From contig NZ_JBHRUG010000017.1 of the NCBI RefSeq assembly GCF_042646605.1, forward strand, positions 310,001-374,000: a DNA stretch of 64,000 bases, written 5' to 3'. Every line of letters starts with the position of its first letter. The stretch's first letter is position 1. Below the pieces are notes generated by a model, which saw nothing but the letters and a program-made list of their open reading frames with translations, made no database searches and had not been told where the DNA came from. The position numbers and the translations under genes were made by a program. This stretch comes from Litchfieldella rifensis. Its GTDB lineage: Bacteria; Pseudomonadota; Gammaproteobacteria; Pseudomonadales; Halomonadaceae. This document shows, in pieces, positions 27,519-38,262 of the stretch.

Positions 27519-28955
27519 ATGGAACGCATGACACGACATTTGTCTCTGTTGCTGTTGTTACTGATGACCGCCTTCGCGTGGCAATCCGCTTTGGCTCAAG
27601 ACCGGGCACAGCGATTGCCGAACTTCACCGATCTCGTCAAAGATGCGGCACCTGCCGTCGTCAACATCTCGTCGACACGCCAGGTGCCGGCGCGCAGCAT
27701 GCAATTTCAGGGACCCGGTGGCCAGGAGATCCCGGAAATCTTCCGGCGCTTTTTCGGTGACCAGTTCCCGATGCCGCCTGGCGGAGGAGGCGGACGCAGC
27801 GAGGAGCGCCAGTCGCTGGGTTCGGGGTTCATCATCAGTAAAGACGGCTATATCTTGACCAATGCCCACGTGGTGGAGGGGGCCGAGGAGATCCTGGTGC
27901 GCCTCAATGACCGCCGCGAGCTTGAAGCTGAGTTGGTAGGTTCCGACACCAAGTCCGATGTGGCCCTGCTCAAGGTCGAGGCCTCGAATCTGCCGACCCT
28001 GAAGGTGGGCAATTCCGATACCCTGCAGGTCGGAGAGTGGGTCGCGGCCATCGGTTCGCCGTTCGGTTTCGACCATTCGGTTACCGCCGGGATCGTCAGT
28101 GCCATCAACCGCACCCTGCCCAGCGATGCCTATGTGCCCTTCATCCAGACCGACGTGGCCATCAATCCGGGCAATTCCGGGGGGCCGCTGTTCAATCTCG
28201 ATGGCGAGGTGGTGGGTATCAACTCGCAGATCTTCACCCGCAGCGGCGGCTTCATGGGGCTGTCGTTCGCCATTCCCATCAGCGTGGCCATGGACATTGC
28301 CGATCAGTTGCGTGAAAAGGGGCATGTCAGCCGCGGGTGGCTGGGGGTCGTGATCCAGCCGGTATCCAGCGATCTTGCCGAATCCTTTGGGCTGGAGGGG
28401 CCGAAAGGTGCGCTCATCGCCGACGTGGCCCCCAACGGGCCGGCGGCGGAGCATGGTCTTCAGGCCGGTGATGTCATCCTCCAGGTGAACGGTGAGGAAG
28501 TCGACCGGTCCAGTACTCTGCCGCGTCTGATCGGCCGCGTCAGCCCCGGCAACGAGGTTGATTTGACGATCATGCGTGACGGTGAGCGCCGGACCGAGAC
28601 GGTCCAAGTCGGCAACTGGCCGGATGAGGGGGGCGGCAGCAGCGATCCCACCTCCTCGCAGCCGGACAGCCAGACCCGACTGGGGGTTGTGGTCAGCGAG
28701 CTCGATGCCAACGAACGCCAGCAACTGGGCATCGACAGCGGAATCCTGGTACGCCAGGTGGCTCCGGACGGCGCCGCCGCGGCGGCCGGTATTCGTCCCG
28801 GCGACGTGATCGTTGCGGTCGATCACCAGAACGTCGACTCACCTCAGCAACTGGTCGAGGTGGTCGAGGGTCTGGACGCCGATCGTGCCGTGCCGGTACG
28901 CCTTTACCGTGAGGGGCAGTCGCTGTTCGTGGCGTTGCGCTTGGACAGCGAATAA
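27519..28955 (+). CDS. mucD: Periplasmic serine protease DegP/MucD
   Basis: A 478-residue HtrA protease with a cleavable signal peptide ending WQSALA (about residue 25). The trypsin-like domain has the triad His116 (TNAHVV), Asp146 (SDVALL) and Ser219 (GNSGGP). Two PDZ domains follow, about 280-365 (GHVSRGWLGVVIQP onward) and 385-470 (TRLGVVVSEL onward). It degrades misfolded envelope proteins and negatively modulates AlgU activation in Pseudomonas. AGGAG precedes the start. Confidence 0.95.
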   Translation: MERMTRHLSLLLLLLMTAFAWQSALAQDRAQRLPNFTDLVKDAAPAVVNISSTRQVPARSMQFQGPGGQEIPEIFRRFFGDQFPMPPGGGGGRSEERQSLGSGFIISKDGYILTNAHVVEGAEEILVRLNDRRELEAELVGSDTKSDVALLKVEASNLPTLKVGNSDTLQVGEWVAAIGSPFGFDHSVTAGIVSAINRTLPSDAYVPFIQTDVAINPGNSGGPLFNLDGEVVGINSQIFTRSGGFMGLSFAIPISVAMDIADQLREKGHVSRGWLGVVIQPVSSDLAESFGLEGPKGALIADVAPNGPAAEHGLQAGDVILQVNGEEVDRSSTLPRLIGRVSPGNEVDLTIMRDGERRTETVQVGNWPDEGGGSSDPTSSQPDSQTRLGVVVSELDANERQQLGIDSGILVRQVAPDGAAAAAGIRPGDVIVAVDHQNVDSPQQLVEVVEGLDADRAVPVRLYREGQSLFVALRLDSE

Positions 28956-28973
28956 CTGACATCCTGCCTTGAA

Positions 28974-28998
28974 TGACGGGCCCCGCAGGGGCCCGTCA
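28974..28998 (+). terminator. Stem-loop at the end of the rpoE-mucD operon
   Basis: Eleven-base perfect arms (TGACGGGCCCC and its complement) flank a GCA loop 18 bases after the mucD stop. There is no T-run after it, so it is a strong hairpin that may terminate with Rho or stabilise the mRNA 3' end. Confidence 0.65.
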
Positions 28999-29053
28999 TG
29001 CGTTGTGCCCGCCTTTCCGGCGAGGTTCGCTGTTCCTGCCTGGTGCATCCCGG

Positions 29054-29059
29054 TACAAT
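29054..29059 (+). promoter_or_regulatory. -10 candidate for lepA
   Basis: TACAAT (one mismatch to TATAAT) lies 82 bases upstream of the lepA ATG. A weak -35, TGTTCC, sits 17 bases before it. It follows the mucD hairpin, so lepA-lepB may have its own transcription start. Confidence 0.4.
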
Positions 29060-29140
29060 GCGCTGATCAGTTCTCGCGCGCTCGAAGAGGTATCTTGATC
29101 AACTTGTACATGAGCGCGTACACGTTTTGGATTCCATTGA

Positions 29141-30958
<1,818 letters not shown>

Positions 30959-30972
30959 GGACGAGGAAACGC

Positions 30973-31776
30973 ATGGATTTTTCACTTTTGCTGGTAGTGG
31001 CCGTGGCCGTTACGGGATTGATCTGGTTGCTCGACGCCGTCTGGTTGGGTAATGCACGCCGTGCGCGAGTGGCGGCAGCCGAAGCCGAAACCGGCGAACG
31101 CCTGGACGAGACGTCGCGCAGGCGCGTGGCCAAGGAACCCTGGCTCGTCGACTACGCCCGCTCCTTCTTCCCTGTGTTGTTGGTGGTACTGCTGTTGCGC
31201 AGCTTCGTGGTCGAGCCCTTCCAGATTCCTTCAGGTTCGATGCGCCCGACCCTGGAAATCGGTGACTTCATTCTGGTCAACAAGTACACCTACGGCCTGC
31301 GCCTGCCAGTGCTCAATACTGAAATCGTCGAGCTGGGGGAGCCAGAGCGTGGTGATGTCATGGTGTTCCGTTTCCCTCAGGAGCCCTCCGTCAATTTCAT
31401 CAAGCGCGTGGTGGGGCTGCCGGGTGATCACATTCGTTATGAGGGCAAGCAGCTCTTCGTCAACGGTAAGCCGGTGTCCAAGTCGCTGCTGGAAGAAGTG
31501 CCCCGCGAGGCTCCCAATGAGTTGTTGTTTGAAGAACGATTAGGCGCGGTCAGCCACCGCATCTACAATAATCCTCGGGACCCGGGACCGCAGGTCAGGG
31601 AGCTCGAAGTGCCGGAAGGGCACTATTTCATGATGGGTGATAACCGTGACCACTCCAACGACAGCCGTTATTGGGGTTTCGTGCCGGAAGAGAATATCGT
31701 TGGCAAGGCCTTCGCTGTGTGGATGCATTGGGATGGTGGTTTGCCGAGTTTCACGGCAATTCGCCACATCCAGTGA
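30973..31776 (+). CDS. lepB: Signal peptidase I
   Basis: A 267-residue inner-membrane protease releasing exported proteins. Two N-terminal TM segments (about 4-22 and 63-79) precede the catalytic IPSGSMRPTL with nucleophile Ser89. The general base lysine lies in FIKRVVGLPGD, and YFMMGDNRDHSNDSRYWG forms box E. Length is shorter than E. coli LepB (324). The rnc gene starts 87 bases downstream. A DUF4845 gene, found between lepB and rnc in Pseudomonas, is absent. Confidence 0.96.
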   Translation: MDFSLLLVVAVAVTGLIWLLDAVWLGNARRARVAAAEAETGERLDETSRRRVAKEPWLVDYARSFFPVLLVVLLLRSFVVEPFQIPSGSMRPTLEIGDFILVNKYTYGLRLPVLNTEIVELGEPERGDVMVFRFPQEPSVNFIKRVVGLPGDHIRYEGKQLFVNGKPVSKSLLEEVPREAPNELLFEERLGAVSHRIYNNPRDPGPQVRELEVPEGHYFMMGDNRDHSNDSRYWGFVPEENIVGKAFAVWMHWDGGLPSFTAIRHIQ

Positions 31777-31863
31777 GTCTCCCCCTCATCGCTCCGCCAC
31801 GGGTGGATCCATGCCTCTGCGAGAATTCGCCGGCAACATGACAAGAGATAGAGCAGGAGTTTC

Positions 31864-32553
31864 GTGAGCAACCCCTTGAATGCCTTCAGCCGACGGATCG
31901 GTCATGAATTCGCCGATATCGGTTTGCTGGAATTGGCCATGACCCATCGCAGCTACGGTGGTCAGAATAACGAGCGTCTTGAATTCCTGGGCGACTCCAT
32001 CGTCAACTTTGTGATTGCCGAGGCCCTGTTTCGTCGTTTTCCTGCAGCACGTGAAGGCCAGTTGTCGCGGCTGCGGGCGCGTCTGGTCAAAGGACAGACG
32101 CTGGCCGAACTGGCCCGGGAATTCGAGCTTGGCCAGTGCCTTCGTCTAGGGTCCGGCGAGATGAAGAGCGGTGGTCACCGCCGTGATTCGATCCTGGCCG
32201 ATGCCGTGGAGGCGGTGATCGGCGCCATCTACCTGGATGCCGGCATGGATGTGGCCAAGACCAGAGTATTGTCCTGGTATGCCGAGCGTCTCGAGGCCAT
32301 CGACGTGCAGGATACTCAGAAGGATCCCAAGACACGACTGCAGGAGTTCCTGCAATCGCGTCAGTCGCCGTTGCCACGTTACGAGGTGCTGTCGGTGGAA
32401 GGCGAGGCCCATGCCCAGACCTTCACCATCGAATGCCATGTCGAAATGCTTAACCGCCATACCCTGGGTATCGGTTCCAGTCGCCGCCATGCCGAGCAGC
32501 AGGCCGCGGCAAAGGCACTCGAACTGCTCGAGCCGCGTGGAGGCCGTTCATGA
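31864..32553 (+). CDS. rnc: Ribonuclease III
   Basis: A 229-residue double-stranded-RNA endonuclease. The catalytic signature NERLEFLGDSIVNFVIAE carries the acidic metal ligands, and DSILADAVEAVIGAIYLD supplies the second pair. The double-stranded-RNA-binding domain begins at DPKTRLQEFLQ and ends RRHAEQQAAAKALE. The GTG start has GCAGGAG just upstream. The stop overlaps the era ATG (ATGA). Confidence 0.96.
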   Translation: MSNPLNAFSRRIGHEFADIGLLELAMTHRSYGGQNNERLEFLGDSIVNFVIAEALFRRFPAAREGQLSRLRARLVKGQTLAELAREFELGQCLRLGSGEMKSGGHRRDSILADAVEAVIGAIYLDAGMDVAKTRVLSWYAERLEAIDVQDTQKDPKTRLQEFLQSRQSPLPRYEVLSVEGEAHAQTFTIECHVEMLNRHTLGIGSSRRHAEQQAAAKALELLEPRGGRS

Positions 32554-33449
32554 GCCAGACCTGTGGATTCGTCGCCATCGTCGGGCGGCCCAATGTCGGC
32601 AAATCGACATTGATGAACCGTATTCTTGGGCAGAAGATTTCCATCACCTCGCGTCGTCCGCAGACCACGCGGCATCAGGTGATGGGCATCAAGACCGAGG
32701 GCGAGGCACAGTTCATCTATGTCGATACTCCCGGCATGCATATCATGTCGAAGGATCGCAACAAGGCCATCAACCGCTTCATGAACCAGGCGGCGAGCCA
32801 GGCGCTGCGAGATGTCGATTGCGTTGTGTTCATCATTGATCGCACCCGCTGGACTGCGGAAGACCAGGCGGTGCTCGACAAACTGACCCACGTCCGGGCG
32901 CCGGTGATTCTGGTCATCAATAAGGTCGACTGGCTCGAGGACAAGAGCAGTTTGCTGCCCTGGCTCGACCAGCTTGGCAGCAAGCGCGAGTTCGCGGCCA
33001 TCCTGCCTCTGTCTGCCAAGCACGGCACCAATGTTCTGGAGCTCGAGGCCGAGGTTGCCAAGCATCTCCCCGAGAGTATCCATTACTATCCGGGTGACCA
33101 GGTCACCGACCGTACCCAGCGTTTCCTGGCTGCCGAGCTGGTGCGCGAGAAGGTCATGCGGCAGCTCGGCGACGAGTTGCCCTACCAGATGACCGTGGAA
33201 ATCGAGGAGTTTCGCGATACCGGCCGGGTCATTCATATCAGCGCGTTGATCCTGGTCGAGCGCCAGGGGCAGAAGAAGATCCTGATCGGCGAGAACGGCG
33301 AGCGGATCAAGAGTATCGGCCGCGAGGCGCGCCTCGACATGGAGCGAGCGCTGGGAGCCAAGGTCATGCTCAATCTGTGGGTCAAGGTCAAGCGTGGCTG
33401 GTCCGACGATGATCGGGCACTCAAAAGCCTGGGTTACGATCTAGACTAA
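32550..33449 (+). CDS. era: GTPase Era
   Basis: A 299-residue GTPase needed for 16S rRNA maturation and 30S assembly. The G motifs are GRPNVGKST, DTPGMH, NKVDWLED and SAKHGTN. The C-terminal KH domain includes ILVERQGQKKILIGENGERI. The start overlaps the rnc stop, as usual. The stop is followed at once by the heptanucleotide array. Confidence 0.97.
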   Translation: MSQTCGFVAIVGRPNVGKSTLMNRILGQKISITSRRPQTTRHQVMGIKTEGEAQFIYVDTPGMHIMSKDRNKAINRFMNQAASQALRDVDCVVFIIDRTRWTAEDQAVLDKLTHVRAPVILVINKVDWLEDKSSLLPWLDQLGSKREFAAILPLSAKHGTNVLELEAEVAKHLPESIHYYPGDQVTDRTQRFLAAELVREKVMRQLGDELPYQMTVEIEEFRDTGRVIHISALILVERQGQKKILIGENGERIKSIGREARLDMERALGAKVMLNLWVKVKRGWSDDDRALKSLGYDLD

Positions 33450-33451
33450 TT

Positions 33452-33514
33452 GCTTCGAGCTTCGAGCTTCGAGCTTCGAGCTTCGAGCTTCGAGCTTCGA
33501 GCTTCGAGCTTCGA
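33452..33514. repeat. Nine-copy heptanucleotide tandem repeat
   Basis: The unit GCTTCGA is repeated nine times without any mismatch (63 bases), then a partial GCT. It starts two bases after the era stop and ends 12 bases before the recO ATG, taking up nearly the whole intergenic gap. Each unit contains the palindromes TCGA and, across the junction, AGCT, so folded or cruciform forms are possible. Perfect identity suggests recent slippage or continued homogenisation. Confidence 0.97.
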
Positions 33515-33526
33515 GCTGAAGGTGCC

Positions 33527-34231
33527 ATGACTCCTGAACCGGCCTTTCTTCTACACAAGCAGCCCTATCGTGAGACCAGCGCCCTGGTCGAGTTGCTGAC
33601 GCTGGAGCATGGCCGGGTACGGGCGGTGGCGCAGGGCGTGCAGCGACCGAGCAGCCGGTCGCGTGCCCGTTTGCAGCCCTTCGCGCCGCTTCACGTGACC
33701 TGGGTGGGCGAGGGCGATCTCAAGCGGTTGCGGCTCATGGAGTCCCATGGCGGTACCGCGTTGTTGGCGGGAGAAGGGTTGCTGTGCGGGTTCTATGCCA
33801 ACGAACTGTTGACCCGCGCCTTGCCGTTACTGCTCCCGGTGCGCGAGGTGTTCGCTTTCTATGCGGCCGTGCTCGACGCCTTGCCGCGTCCCGAGGCGCG
33901 CGCGCCGGCCCTGCGCCGCCTGGAGGTCGCTGTGCTCGAGGCGCTGGATGCCACGCCCCTGTTCTGCGACCTGAACGATGCTGAGCTCGATCCGCAGCGC
34001 CGCTATGTCTATCGCGCCGAGGCGCGTCGCTTCGCAGCGCTGGACGCTGCCACTCCTGGCGGGATCGATGGCCGCACCCTGCGCCTGCTCGCCCAGGGGG
34101 ATTGGGGCGCGCCAGGCCTGGCCGGTCCTGCCAAGTCCGTGACCCGAGCCGCGCTGGGGCCATTGCTGGGTAACGCTCCCTTGCGTTCCCGCGAGCTGAT
34201 GCAGCGGCTCGCCGCGCGTCGGCGTGGTTAA
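33527..34231 (+). CDS. recO: DNA repair protein RecO
   Basis: A 234-residue recombination mediator that loads RecA with RecR. The N-terminal OB fold is FLLHKQPYRETSALVELLT...GRVRAVAQGV, and FYANELLTRALP and LEVAVLEALDATP are in the helical domain. Length agrees with E. coli RecO (242). The ribosome site (GAAGG, 33519-33523) abuts the heptanucleotide array, so array length changes alter the distance from era but not the recO frame. Confidence 0.93.
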   Translation: MTPEPAFLLHKQPYRETSALVELLTLEHGRVRAVAQGVQRPSSRSRARLQPFAPLHVTWVGEGDLKRLRLMESHGGTALLAGEGLLCGFYANELLTRALPLLLPVREVFAFYAAVLDALPRPEARAPALRRLEVAVLEALDATPLFCDLNDAELDPQRRYVYRAEARRFAALDAATPGGIDGRTLRLLAQGDWGAPGLAGPAKSVTRAALGPLLGNAPLRSRELMQRLAARRRG

Positions 34232-34273
34232 CTGATATCCTGATTGGACAAGCTTTTCCACGGAGACCCTCTT

Positions 34274-35074
34274 ATGCATGCGCCCCGAATCCTGCTCGGC
34301 GTCAATATCGACCATATCGCGACCCTGCGCCAGGCTCGCGGCACACGTTATCCCGATCCGGTGCAAGCGGCGTTGCTGGCCGAAGAGGCCGGTGCCGATG
34401 GCATTACCCTGCACCTGCGCGAAGATCGCCGGCATATCCAGGAGCGCGACGTGCGCTTGCTCAAGGAGATGCTCAATACTCGCATGAACCTCGAAATGGC
34501 CGTGACCGAGGAAATGCTCGCGTTCGCCGAGGAGCTCCGTCCCGCCCATGTGTGTCTGGTGCCCGAGAAACGTGAGGAGCTGACCACCGAGGGTGGCTTG
34601 GACGTGGTGGGCAATCGGCAAGCGATCGCCGAGGCCTGCGAGCGTCTGGCTGCGGTCGGCTGCCAGGTGTCGTTGTTCATCGATCCGGAATCCGAGCAGA
34701 TTCGCACGGCAGCGGCGGTGGGGGCTCCGGTCGTCGAATTGCATACCGGTGCCTACGCCGAGGCGCAAGGGGAGGAGGCACGCATCGAGCATGCGCGGAT
34801 CGCGGCGGCAGCGGAACTGGCCGGTGACTTGGGGCTGACGGTCAATGCCGGTCACGGTCTGCATTATCACAACGTCGAAGCCATTGCCGCCATTGCCGGT
34901 CTTCACGAGCTCAACATCGGCCATGCCATCATTGCACGGGCGTTATTCGTGGGCCTCAAGGAGGCGGTCGCCGAAATGAAGCGCCTGGCCATTGCCGGCC
35001 AGGAAGCCGGATTGCTGGCCGCCCTCGAGGAACACGATCACGAACATGACGCCGGAGGCGGCTGTTGCCCATGA
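34274..35074 (+). CDS. pdxJ: Pyridoxine 5'-phosphate synthase PdxJ
   Basis: A 266-residue TIM-barrel enzyme making pyridoxine 5'-phosphate from 3-amino-2-oxopropyl phosphate and deoxyxylulose phosphate. Family signatures: LGVNIDHIATLRQARGT at the start, ADGITLHLREDRRHI, VCLVPEKREELTTEGGL, VELHTGAYAE, and LTVNAGHGLHYHN. The ATG at 34274 is chosen over the track-like upstream frame because it gives the usual PdxJ start. The last 16 residues (EEHDHEHDAGGGCCP) form a His/Cys-rich tail beyond the catalytic fold. acpS overlaps the stop. Confidence 0.95.
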   Translation: MHAPRILLGVNIDHIATLRQARGTRYPDPVQAALLAEEAGADGITLHLREDRRHIQERDVRLLKEMLNTRMNLEMAVTEEMLAFAEELRPAHVCLVPEKREELTTEGGLDVVGNRQAIAEACERLAAVGCQVSLFIDPESEQIRTAAAVGAPVVELHTGAYAEAQGEEARIEHARIAAAAELAGDLGLTVNAGHGLHYHNVEAIAAIAGLHELNIGHAIIARALFVGLKEAVAEMKRLAIAGQEAGLLAALEEHDHEHDAGGGCCP

Positions 35075-35448
35075 TCATCGGTATCGGTACCGACCTGGCG
35101 CGTGTCGAGCGCTTCTCCGCCGCCATGACGCGTCACGGCGAGCGTTTTGCCTTGCGCGTGCTGGGGGATATCGAGCGCGAGTGTCTCGCCGCGCATCCGC
35201 TACCGGCTGCTTATCTTGCCAAACGCTTTGCCGCCAAGGAGGCGTTCGTCAAGGCGCTGGGTACTGGCCTGCGTAGAGGCATGCGCTGGGACGAGATCCA
35301 GGTCACCAATGACGCCCTCGGGCGGCCGTCTCTGGTGCTATCGGGTCAGGCCAAGGCGTTGGCCGATGCCGCCGGCGTTCGCAGCATTCATCTGTCGTTG
35401 AGCGACGAGGACGAGTTGGCCTGCGCGTTCGTCGTTCTCGAAGGCTGA
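35071..35448 (+). CDS. acpS: Holo-[acyl-carrier-protein] synthase
   Basis: A 125-residue phosphopantetheinyl transferase that converts apo-ACP to holo-ACP. Motifs are GIGTDLARVERF at the start and KRFAAKEAFVKALGTG. The ATG at 35071 (GGAGGCGG upstream) overlaps the pdxJ stop as in E. coli; a TTG six bases earlier is less likely. The 3' end overlaps the sensor-kinase gene on the other strand by 61 bases. Confidence 0.95.
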   Translation: MIIGIGTDLARVERFSAAMTRHGERFALRVLGDIERECLAAHPLPAAYLAKRFAAKEAFVKALGTGLRRGMRWDEIQVTNDALGRPSLVLSGQAKALADAAGVRSIHLSLSDEDELACAFVVLEG

Positions 35449-38153
35449 TCCGCGGCGTTCTCCGCCTGCCAGGCACGCAGTCGTTCCATGGCGTCGAAGA
35501 GCTCCTCGAGCAAGGGTTTCACCTTGTCGAGGCCGCGTGTGCGGAGCCGTGTTTCCAGCGTTTCTGCCACTAATGCCAGTTGCGGTACTCCGCAGTAACG
35601 GCAGGCACCGTTGAGCGCATGGATGGCGTCCAGGAAGGCCTCGGCATCGCCGTCTTGCCAAGCTTGACGCAGGGCGGTATCGCTGTCGTCGAGGTTGTCC
35701 AGCAAGTGTGTCAGGGTCTCTTCGGCGAGTCTTGCTCGTCCCCCGGCGAGCGTGGTGCCGAGCGCCATGTCGACGATCGGCAGCTCGTCGCCAGGAGCCG
35801 CCTCGAGCGCCGAAGGCGTTTCAGAGGATATCGTCGATGGCGTCAGCGGCAGGTTGAGGTGCTGACTGAGCAGGTTGGTCAGCAGCTGGCTATCGAGAGG
35901 CTTGATGAGCACATCATGCATGCCATGGTGCAATAGGCGCTGCCGTTCCTCTTCCAGCGCATGGGCGGTAACGGCGATGATGGGACAATGGCGCCAGACG
36001 CCTCCCAGCTTGCGCAATGCATGAGTCGTAGCGACGCCATCCATGCCGGGCAGGCGGATATCCATCAATACCAGGTCGACCGACTCGCTCTGGGCCAATG
36101 CCAGGGCTTCCTCGCCACTGGTGGCCAATAACGACGACAGTCCCAGGTCGTCGAGCAGTTCCTTCATCAGCATGCGATTCGAAGCCGTGTCATCGACCAC
36201 CAGAATCCTTGCCAAGGCAGGGGGAGACGCGGGCGTGACCATTTGGGGCTGAGTCGGAGGAGCATCGAGCCAGTGCTCCAGAGTCGCGGCCAGCGCCTGC
36301 CGCGACAGCGGGCGAGTCAAGACCTCGCCACCATGGCGTAGTCTCAATTCCGGGGTGTCGAAGGGATCGGCGTTGATCAGCAGGACGGTGGGACAAGGCA
36401 TGGCATCGAGGCATGCCTGCCAGCTCGCAAGCGCCGCACCGTCGAGGTCTTCGTTTTGCAAGCCGGCCAGCAGCAGTGCCGGGGGCTCGGCATCGACGCG
36501 AGAAGAGGACTCGATCAGTGTCACGCGGGCTCCCCAGCATTTCAGCAGGTGGAGTAGGGCATGGCGCGTTGGCAGATGGGGTTCGTACAGGGCGATCGGG
36601 GCACCATTGAGTGCCAGTTCGGGGGCGCGCTCCTCGAGGCTTCTTGCCAGCAGTGGCAGGGTAAAGGCAAAGGTGCTGCCTCGGTCTGGCTGACTGTCGA
36701 CGCCGATCTCGCCTCCCATCTGCCTGACGAGCTGACGGCAGATCATTAGCCCCAAGCCGGTGCCGCCATACTGGCGGGTATCGCTGACACTGGCCTGGCT
36801 GAAGGCCTGGAAGAGCCGCTCCTGGCTCTCCGGTGTGAGGCCGATGCCCGTATCGCTGACGCTGATCTTGAGGGTGACCTGGGTGGTCTGGGTCTCTTCG
36901 ACCATGACCCTCACGATCACCTCGCCCCGATCGGTAAACTTGATGGCATTGTGGACCAGGTTGGTCAACACCTGCTTGATGCGTAACGGGTCGCCCTGCA
37001 ACTGGGCAGGAACGTCATCATAGACCAACCCCAATAGGTGTAGGCGTTTCTGGTGTGCTTGGGGAGCCTGCAACCCCAGCACCTCGTCCACCAGGGTGAC
37101 CATGTCGAGATTGACGGCTTCGAACTCCAGCTTGCCGGCCTCGATCTTGGAAAAATCGAGAATGTCGTTGATCAGCGACAACAGGCTGTCAGAAGCCTTT
37201 TGCATGTGTTCCAGCCATTCGCGTTGCCGGGCATTCAGACGCGAGCGGCCCAGTAACTGGCAGAAACCGATGATGCCATTCAAGGGGGTGCGAATCTCGT
37301 GGCTCATGTTGGCCAGGAATTCGGTCTTGATGCGGTTGGCCTCCAGCGCTCGGCGGTGCGCCATATCGAGTTCGATGTTCTTGATCTCGATGGTTTCCAT
37401 GGACTCCTGGAGGTCCTGGGTCGTCTGTTCGACATGCCGTTGCATGTCGTCGCGGGCGTGGGCCAGATGCTCGGCCAGGGTGTTGATGCCGGCAGCGAGC
37501 TGTTCTGCTTCCTTGGATCCCCGCGTGGGCATGCGATGTTGATAGTTGCCGGCATTGAGGCGAAGCAAGGCTTGCTGGATGTCGTGGAGCGGTCGTGTCA
37601 GGCGGCGACTGACGAGGTAGGCAAGCAGGAACAGCAACAGGCCGGCGACCAGCCCGGTCAGCCCGGCGAGGGCCGACTGGCGATAGGTGCCCAACGCCAG
37701 CGATGTGGTATCGATGGCGACGGTCAACCAGCGGGTCGGGGGTATCGTGCCGCTTTCCTGCCGGAAGGGTGGCAACGGCACGCTAAGGTGCCAGTGATCG
37801 CCTCGGGTGTCGAGGCGCGTGCCGAGAGTCCCCGGCGGGGCAACATCGGCCTGTTGCTGGCCGAGATGCAACAGCGTCTGGCCGCGGCTGTCATGGATGC
37901 GTAGCGAGCGGACCTCGTCGATGTCCAGCAGCCGCTGTGCCAACTCGTGCAGGGCTGCTGGCTGGTCCCGGGACAACGCATCGCCCAGCGCCGGAGCCAA
38001 CAGTTCGGCCCCAGTGGTCAAGCGTGCCTCGAGTGCTGCCTTGCGGACCCCGGCGTCGTGCCTGATCGACTGAGCGAAGAGCAGCAGCATCACGCCTAGG
38101 GGAACCCCCAACAATAGCAGCAAGAGGCGCGTTCTCATCGGCATCGCGAGCAT
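35388..38153 (-). CDS. barA: Hybrid sensor histidine kinase BarA/GacS
   Basis: A 921-residue hybrid kinase. Order: TM1 (about 6-25), periplasmic sensor, TM2 (about 165-190), HAMP, HisKA with FLANMSHEIRTPLNGIIG (phosphorylated His), HATPase (NLVHNAIKFTD, DTGIGL, GGTGLGL), a degenerate receiver (about 530-650), a true receiver ILVVDDTASNRMLM...LVLMDIRLPGMDG, and an HPt domain with IHALNGACRYCGVP. This is the BarA/GacS layout, signalling to UvrY/GacA and CsrA-binding small RNAs. Start uncertain: ATG at 38153, 38144 or 38138, or a GTG at 38189. Gene symbol could be gacS. Confidence 0.9.
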   Translation of the reverse strand: MLAMPMRTRLLLLLLGVPLGVMLLLFAQSIRHDAGVRKAALEARLTTGAELLAPALGDALSRDQPAALHELAQRLLDIDEVRSLRIHDSRGQTLLHLGQQQADVAPPGTLGTRLDTRGDHWHLSVPLPPFRQESGTIPPTRWLTVAIDTTSLALGTYRQSALAGLTGLVAGLLLFLLAYLVSRRLTRPLHDIQQALLRLNAGNYQHRMPTRGSKEAEQLAAGINTLAEHLAHARDDMQRHVEQTTQDLQESMETIEIKNIELDMAHRRALEANRIKTEFLANMSHEIRTPLNGIIGFCQLLGRSRLNARQREWLEHMQKASDSLLSLINDILDFSKIEAGKLEFEAVNLDMVTLVDEVLGLQAPQAHQKRLHLLGLVYDDVPAQLQGDPLRIKQVLTNLVHNAIKFTDRGEVIVRVMVEETQTTQVTLKISVSDTGIGLTPESQERLFQAFSQASVSDTRQYGGTGLGLMICRQLVRQMGGEIGVDSQPDRGSTFAFTLPLLARSLEERAPELALNGAPIALYEPHLPTRHALLHLLKCWGARVTLIESSSRVDAEPPALLLAGLQNEDLDGAALASWQACLDAMPCPTVLLINADPFDTPELRLRHGGEVLTRPLSRQALAATLEHWLDAPPTQPQMVTPASPPALARILVVDDTASNRMLMKELLDDLGLSSLLATSGEEALALAQSESVDLVLMDIRLPGMDGVATTHALRKLGGVWRHCPIIAVTAHALEEERQRLLHHGMHDVLIKPLDSQLLTNLLSQHLNLPLTPSTISSETPSALEAAPGDELPIVDMALGTTLAGGRARLAEETLTHLLDNLDDSDTALRQAWQDGDAEAFLDAIHALNGACRYCGVPQLALVAETLETRLRTRGLDKVKPLLEELFDAMERLRAWQAENAADQPSRTTNAQANSSSSLNDR

Positions 38154-38226
38154 CCGGTAACGATATTCAAGTCCCACAGTATGCCACACTGACGCTCGAT
38201 ACCTGTCACCCGTCGTCCGGCCCGGA

Positions 38227-38232
38227 TATAAT
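38227..38232 (+). promoter_or_regulatory. -10 element for cysM
   Basis: A perfect TATAAT stands 31 bases before the cysM ATG. The hexamer 17 bases earlier (TGTCAC) is a poor -35. Confidence 0.5.
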
Positions 38233-38262
38233 GCGGAAAGGCTTTTCCAGAAGGAAGGTTAG

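Noticed and set aside
27558..28826. 422-codon open frame antisense to mucD
   Set aside because: It overlaps the complete HtrA protease with its triad and PDZ domains; the antisense product has no motif.
31637..31867. Possible small gene between lepB and rnc (DUF4845 position)
   Set aside because: The only frames there overlap lepB out of frame and lack the DUF4845 TM pattern, so the gene appears absent.
33452..33514. CRISPR-like array
   Set aside because: The repeats are contiguous seven-base units without spacers, so this is a simple tandem repeat.
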